A DNA stretch of 64,000 nt from Chryseobacterium soli (lineage in GTDB: Bacteria; Bacteroidota; Bacteroidia; Flavobacteriales; Weeksellaceae): positions 124,001 to 188,000 of the forward strand of contig NZ_JPRH01000004.1 of assembly GCF_000737705.1 (NCBI RefSeq). Reading direction: 5' to 3'. The notes below the pieces were generated by a model that saw only the letters and a program-made list of their open reading frames with translations, was not told the origin of the DNA and did no database searches. Made by a program: the position numbers and the translations under genes. This document shows positions 61,614 to 64,000 of the stretch, piece after piece (position 1 is the first letter of the stretch; the number at the start of each line of letters is the position of its first letter).

Positions 61614-61646
61614 CACAAAAAATCCCGAAATGCATATAACGGGATT
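61614..61646 (-). terminator. Terminator of the T6SS operon
   Basis: AATCCCG (61621-61627) and CGGGATT (61640-61646) form a stem; read on the minus strand it is followed by a T-run (A residues at 61615-61620). It marks tssK as the last gene of the operon. Confidence 0.75.
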
Positions 61647-61668
61647 ATGTATTTTTAAAATATTGAAA

Positions 61669-62808
61669 TTAATCAAGAACACTCCAGCCTCTCTTTGGAT
61701 TGCTGTTGGAGGATACTTCCTGCTCATTAACAATAATGTTTTCTTTTCTCTGACCGATATAATCAAGCTCGCTTAATTTGGAGAAAATAGTTTCTAAACT
61801 CTTCAGCATCTGACTGATATACAAAAGAGGTTCTCCACAATTATGATGATCATAGTTGGTTTCTGCAACAATAGAAAGTTGATTCAACAGTGTATGAGGT
61901 GCTATTTCACTCCATTCTAAACTGTAATTCAGCATTTCTTCCAATTCTGCTGGTACGAGAACCTGCGTGGAATTATAAAGATGAAGCGCTAATTTCGCAA
62001 AAGAATCAATTAAAAATACCGGCGGCTGCCAAGGGATAATATTTCTGAACTGGAAATACATATCACCAAAGGTATTGACCATCGTGGTACACAGAAACTT
62101 AACGTTTTGCGCTAATGCTGTATTTTGATTTTTATGGGATGCTTTCTGAATGATTTTAAAGGCATACTGCTGTAAATTACCAATCGCTTTTGCATAGCTG
62201 TTGTAATAATCCAGCAACGCAGGATGGCTCTGAATAGAGGTACAAGGCGGAATAAAATTAGAATCTACCTGGGCAATATTACCTTTTAAGTCTACTTTAC
62301 CAATAATCAGATAATTTCCTCCTGAATAACTGCTGTTCAAAGAAGTTACGGGAAGCAACTCGATATGATGGTTAGGTTGTGCACTGGGATGACGTGGCGG
62401 AATTTCCTCCGGATCAATATCCCCGAAAGGTACTTTATCAAAAGGATTTACAGAAATTAGAATATAATATTCTCCGTCTGCCTGCTCTTCATTCATAGAC
62501 CTGGCTAATGATTTTACACTGACTCTCCTATCGTTAAGTTCGATTCGGTACCCTGCCATAGTAACAGCGGTACAGTGCTTTATAACCAATTGAACATCAT
62601 TGGTAGCCGTATTGTGAACATCAAAAATAGTTCTGTCTGTAAACTCATTGGATATAGGCAAAAGCCCATAATTGTATGTCGTGATTCCAAGTGAATTGGA
62701 ATCTCTTATGGTATCAATTAAGAAATTATCCTGATCATTAAGGTGTCTCTGGGAAACTTTCATCCCATCCACCCAATTAATTGCAAAATGTTTAATAGGC
62801 TGTATCAT
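61669..62808 (-). CDS. tssK: Type VI secretion baseplate protein TssK (subtype iii)
   Basis: A 379-residue baseplate protein. FAINWVDGMKVSQRHLNDQD is the characteristic N-terminus of TssK in the Bacteroidota T6SSiii (the counterpart of WxxGMxLxPQHFQ in proteobacterial TssK), followed by NYGLLPIS and the shoulder-domain strand ILISVNPFDKVPFGDIDPEE. The C-terminal part is helical. TssK links the baseplate to the membrane complex. It is the last gene of a minus-strand operon with tssN and tssG. Confidence 0.85.
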   Translation of the reverse strand: MIQPIKHFAINWVDGMKVSQRHLNDQDNFLIDTIRDSNSLGITTYNYGLLPISNEFTDRTIFDVHNTATNDVQLVIKHCTAVTMAGYRIELNDRRVSVKSLARSMNEEQADGEYYILISVNPFDKVPFGDIDPEEIPPRHPSAQPNHHIELLPVTSLNSSYSGGNYLIIGKVDLKGNIAQVDSNFIPPCTSIQSHPALLDYYNSYAKAIGNLQQYAFKIIQKASHKNQNTALAQNVKFLCTTMVNTFGDMYFQFRNIIPWQPPVFLIDSFAKLALHLYNSTQVLVPAELEEMLNYSLEWSEIAPHTLLNQLSIVAETNYDHHNCGEPLLYISQMLKSLETIFSKLSELDYIGQRKENIIVNEQEVSSNSNPKRGWSVLD

Positions 62809-62834
62809 AGTAATACTTTTAAAATTTCGTGTGA

Positions 62835-63737
62835 TTATGCTTTTCTTTTAATTCCTTCTTCTTCATGCTGGATCACTCTTTTACAGATCACCACTTCATT
62901 TTCGGAAATACTGTTGGTGGAAATATCCTGATCAAAATCAATATATTTTCTGAAGCTGAAAAAGGACTTTTTTGTATAGAAAATCCAGTAATATGGCTCT
63001 TTTTCCTCATCTGTAAGATGAATGATCGAATTAGGATTTTTGTGATTGTAATCATCAACAACCCTATAAAACCAGTCTCCAAAAGTAACTCCCGTTGGTA
63101 ATGTTTTCGCTTTAATCCTGAATCTGTTGGCATCTTCCAGTTTTTTGCTTAATTCAACATTAAGTACCAGCAAACGGTCAAAATCAACACCTTCAAAGTC
63201 CGGCAGCCTTTGATCAGGCGAATATTTCCATGTTTTATAGATATCAAATGGAATACTGATAAGCTGGATATAACAGTAGTAAAATACCATCGGAACAAAG
63301 AAAATAAGTATACTTGTTGCTGCCATTACCGCATATCCCATTCCGTTACTCATCCAATTGAAGATCAGTGTGAAAAGAAACCCTCCAAAAACAACACAGG
63401 TCAGCGTGAGTATCGATTCAAACAAGATATTCATTGCTAAAGAATCAATATGTTTCTTGAAATATCTATGAAGCAGATTAACATGGATAATCCCAAAAAT
63501 CAGGTAAATAATCTGTGCGATAAGGTACCAATAGGGATTAAACAAATTCCCTGCAAACCCGAAAAATCCAGGCAGTGCAAGACATAAACTGCATAGAAGA
63601 ACGTATACAATGATGACTTTAATTTTAATCGCAGGTTTGTTTCGTCTGATTATCCCAAGGATAAACATCATAATCACAGCGATTAAAGGCATTAAAATAT
63701 ATCTGAGAAAGATACCTTTTACTGAAGAAATTTCCAT
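62835..63737 (-). CDS. tssN: Type VI secretion membrane protein TssN (subtype iii)
   Basis: A 300-residue membrane protein with about six hydrophobic helices in residues 8-170 (RYILMPLIAVIMMFILGIIR, WYLIAQIIYLIFGIIHV, GYAVMAATSILIFFVPMVFY) and a soluble C-terminal domain (LPTGVTFGDWFYRVVDDYNH, YYWIFYTKKSFFSFRKYIDF). This matches TssN, which is restricted to T6SSiii and takes the place of part of the TssJLM membrane complex. It lies 26 bases upstream of tssK on the same strand. Confidence 0.82.
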   Translation of the reverse strand: MEISSVKGIFLRYILMPLIAVIMMFILGIIRRNKPAIKIKVIIVYVLLCSLCLALPGFFGFAGNLFNPYWYLIAQIIYLIFGIIHVNLLHRYFKKHIDSLAMNILFESILTLTCVVFGGFLFTLIFNWMSNGMGYAVMAATSILIFFVPMVFYYCYIQLISIPFDIYKTWKYSPDQRLPDFEGVDFDRLLVLNVELSKKLEDANRFRIKAKTLPTGVTFGDWFYRVVDDYNHKNPNSIIHLTDEEKEPYYWIFYTKKSFFSFRKYIDFDQDISTNSISENEVVICKRVIQHEEEGIKRKA

Positions 63738-63791
63738 CTGTTTCTTTTCAAAATTAAAATTGGTTGGTGATTGTAAATATAATAAAATAAT

Positions 63792-64000
63792 CTACAGAAA
63801 AGTAGAGTATCCAAGACGGTTTGCATTTCTTCCGTCATCTTCAAGACTAAATGAGTACTCTTTCTTATCGGTAACAAAATTTTCCACGATATCCACGGTT
63901 ACAGGAAGAAAATAATCATATAAAGCCTGAAGCACTTTTCTGAATGGACTTCCGTCAATATATTTTGTCATTTCTCCATAAGGAATCGGACCTATATTCA
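63792..64000 (-). CDS. tssG: Type VI secretion baseplate protein TssG, C-terminal part
   Basis: A frame entering from the right edge and ending with TAG at 63792-63794, about 69 residues. It reads IGPIPYGEMTKYIDGSPFRK, LQALYDYFLPVTVDIVENFV and ends DDGRNANRLGYSTFL. The final RLGYSTFL fits the RLGxxTxL end of TssG, and the position before tssN and tssK fits T6SSiii gene order. The rest of the gene lies outside the window. 55 bases separate it from tssN. Confidence 0.65.
   Translation of the reverse strand, partial: NIGPIPYGEMTKYIDGSPFRKVLQALYDYFLPVTVDIVENFVTDKKEYSFSLEDDGRNANRLGYSTFL

Noticed and set aside
63610..63915. 101-residue plus-strand frame at the right end
   Set aside because: It crosses the start of tssN and the end of tssG on the other strand and has no recognisable protein pattern.

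Overview
The window looks like chromosomal DNA of a Chryseobacterium-type flavobacterium (Bacteroidota, Weeksellaceae). The evidence is an AT-rich genome with sparse Shine-Dalgarno sequences, repeated TAnnTTTG -7 promoter boxes (the Bacteroidota sigma signature), a zeaxanthin-type carotenoid operon, SusC-like TonB receptor chemistry, a Tet(X)-type monooxygenase, the Chryseobacterium-style bacteriocin-like leader MKNLKKLNRNEMKAISG, and the type VI secretion genes tssK/tssN of the Bacteroidota-only subtype iii. No rRNA, tRNA, CRISPR array or insertion sequence was seen.

Layout. 1-700: end of an unknown gene and a low-affinity iron permease homologue. 756-5433 (minus): carotenoid operon marR-crtI-crtB-SRPBCC-crtZ-lycopene cyclase, with palindromes upstream and a divergent nitronate-monooxygenase-like TIM-barrel gene. 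7.6-10.8 kb: two aldo/keto reductases and an AraC regulator. 10.8-15.4 kb (minus): ClC channel, an AraC remnant, SDR oxidoreductase and FAD-binding dehydrogenase. 15.5-18.5 kb: AT-richer cassette (HxlR regulator, secreted isochorismatase-like hydrolase, barrel protein, damaged TMEM175-type channel, pirin), followed by decayed DNA and a 41-residue basic protein. 19.3-22.6 kb: AraC regulator with small stress-type genes, AlkB-like dioxygenase, small membrane protein, VOC protein. 22.6-27.5 kb: MFS transporter plus DeoR regulator under a promoter that contains a perfect 28-bp palindrome, then aconitase. 27.7-32.7 kb: DoxX-like protein, LytS/LytTR two-component pair, Tet(X)-like monooxygenase, frameshifted exonuclease III, secreted protein.

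32.7-41.1 kb: large AsmA-like protein, then a membrane AraC regulator, TonB receptor and secreted PI-PLC-like enzyme that form a plausible regulator-receptor-enzyme unit. 41.2-45.7 kb (minus): two DNA glycosylases, a MocR regulator, an AhpD-like/DoxX pair and a hypothetical gene. 45.9-49.4 kb is the most unusual stretch: a membrane-anchored exonuclease VII-like coiled-coil protein, a small Cys/His hydrolase-like protein, an S24 repressor, and a glycine-zipper bacteriocin-like peptide with two CX3C motifs. 49.5-51.8 kb: SnoaL/HxlR divergent pair sharing an operator with the 15.8-kb HxlR, then a 12-codon Pro-Pro-Pro leader peptide ahead of an EamA transporter. 51.9-54.5 kb: arsenic resistance operon with two copies of one operator. 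54.6-57.1 kb: ArsR-SRPBCC-YdeI-DoxX-DUF4256 operon. 57.6-61.5 kb: lipoprotein, threonine aldolase, DtxR-type regulator, class V aminotransferase. 61.7-64.0 kb: downstream end of a T6SSiii operon (tssG fragment, tssN, tssK).

The best candidates for something undescribed are the glycine-zipper peptide (49065-49349), the polyproline leader with its hairpin (50689-50820), and the exonuclease VII-like/hydrolase pair (45946-47941). All identifications come from reading motifs by eye; no database search was run.
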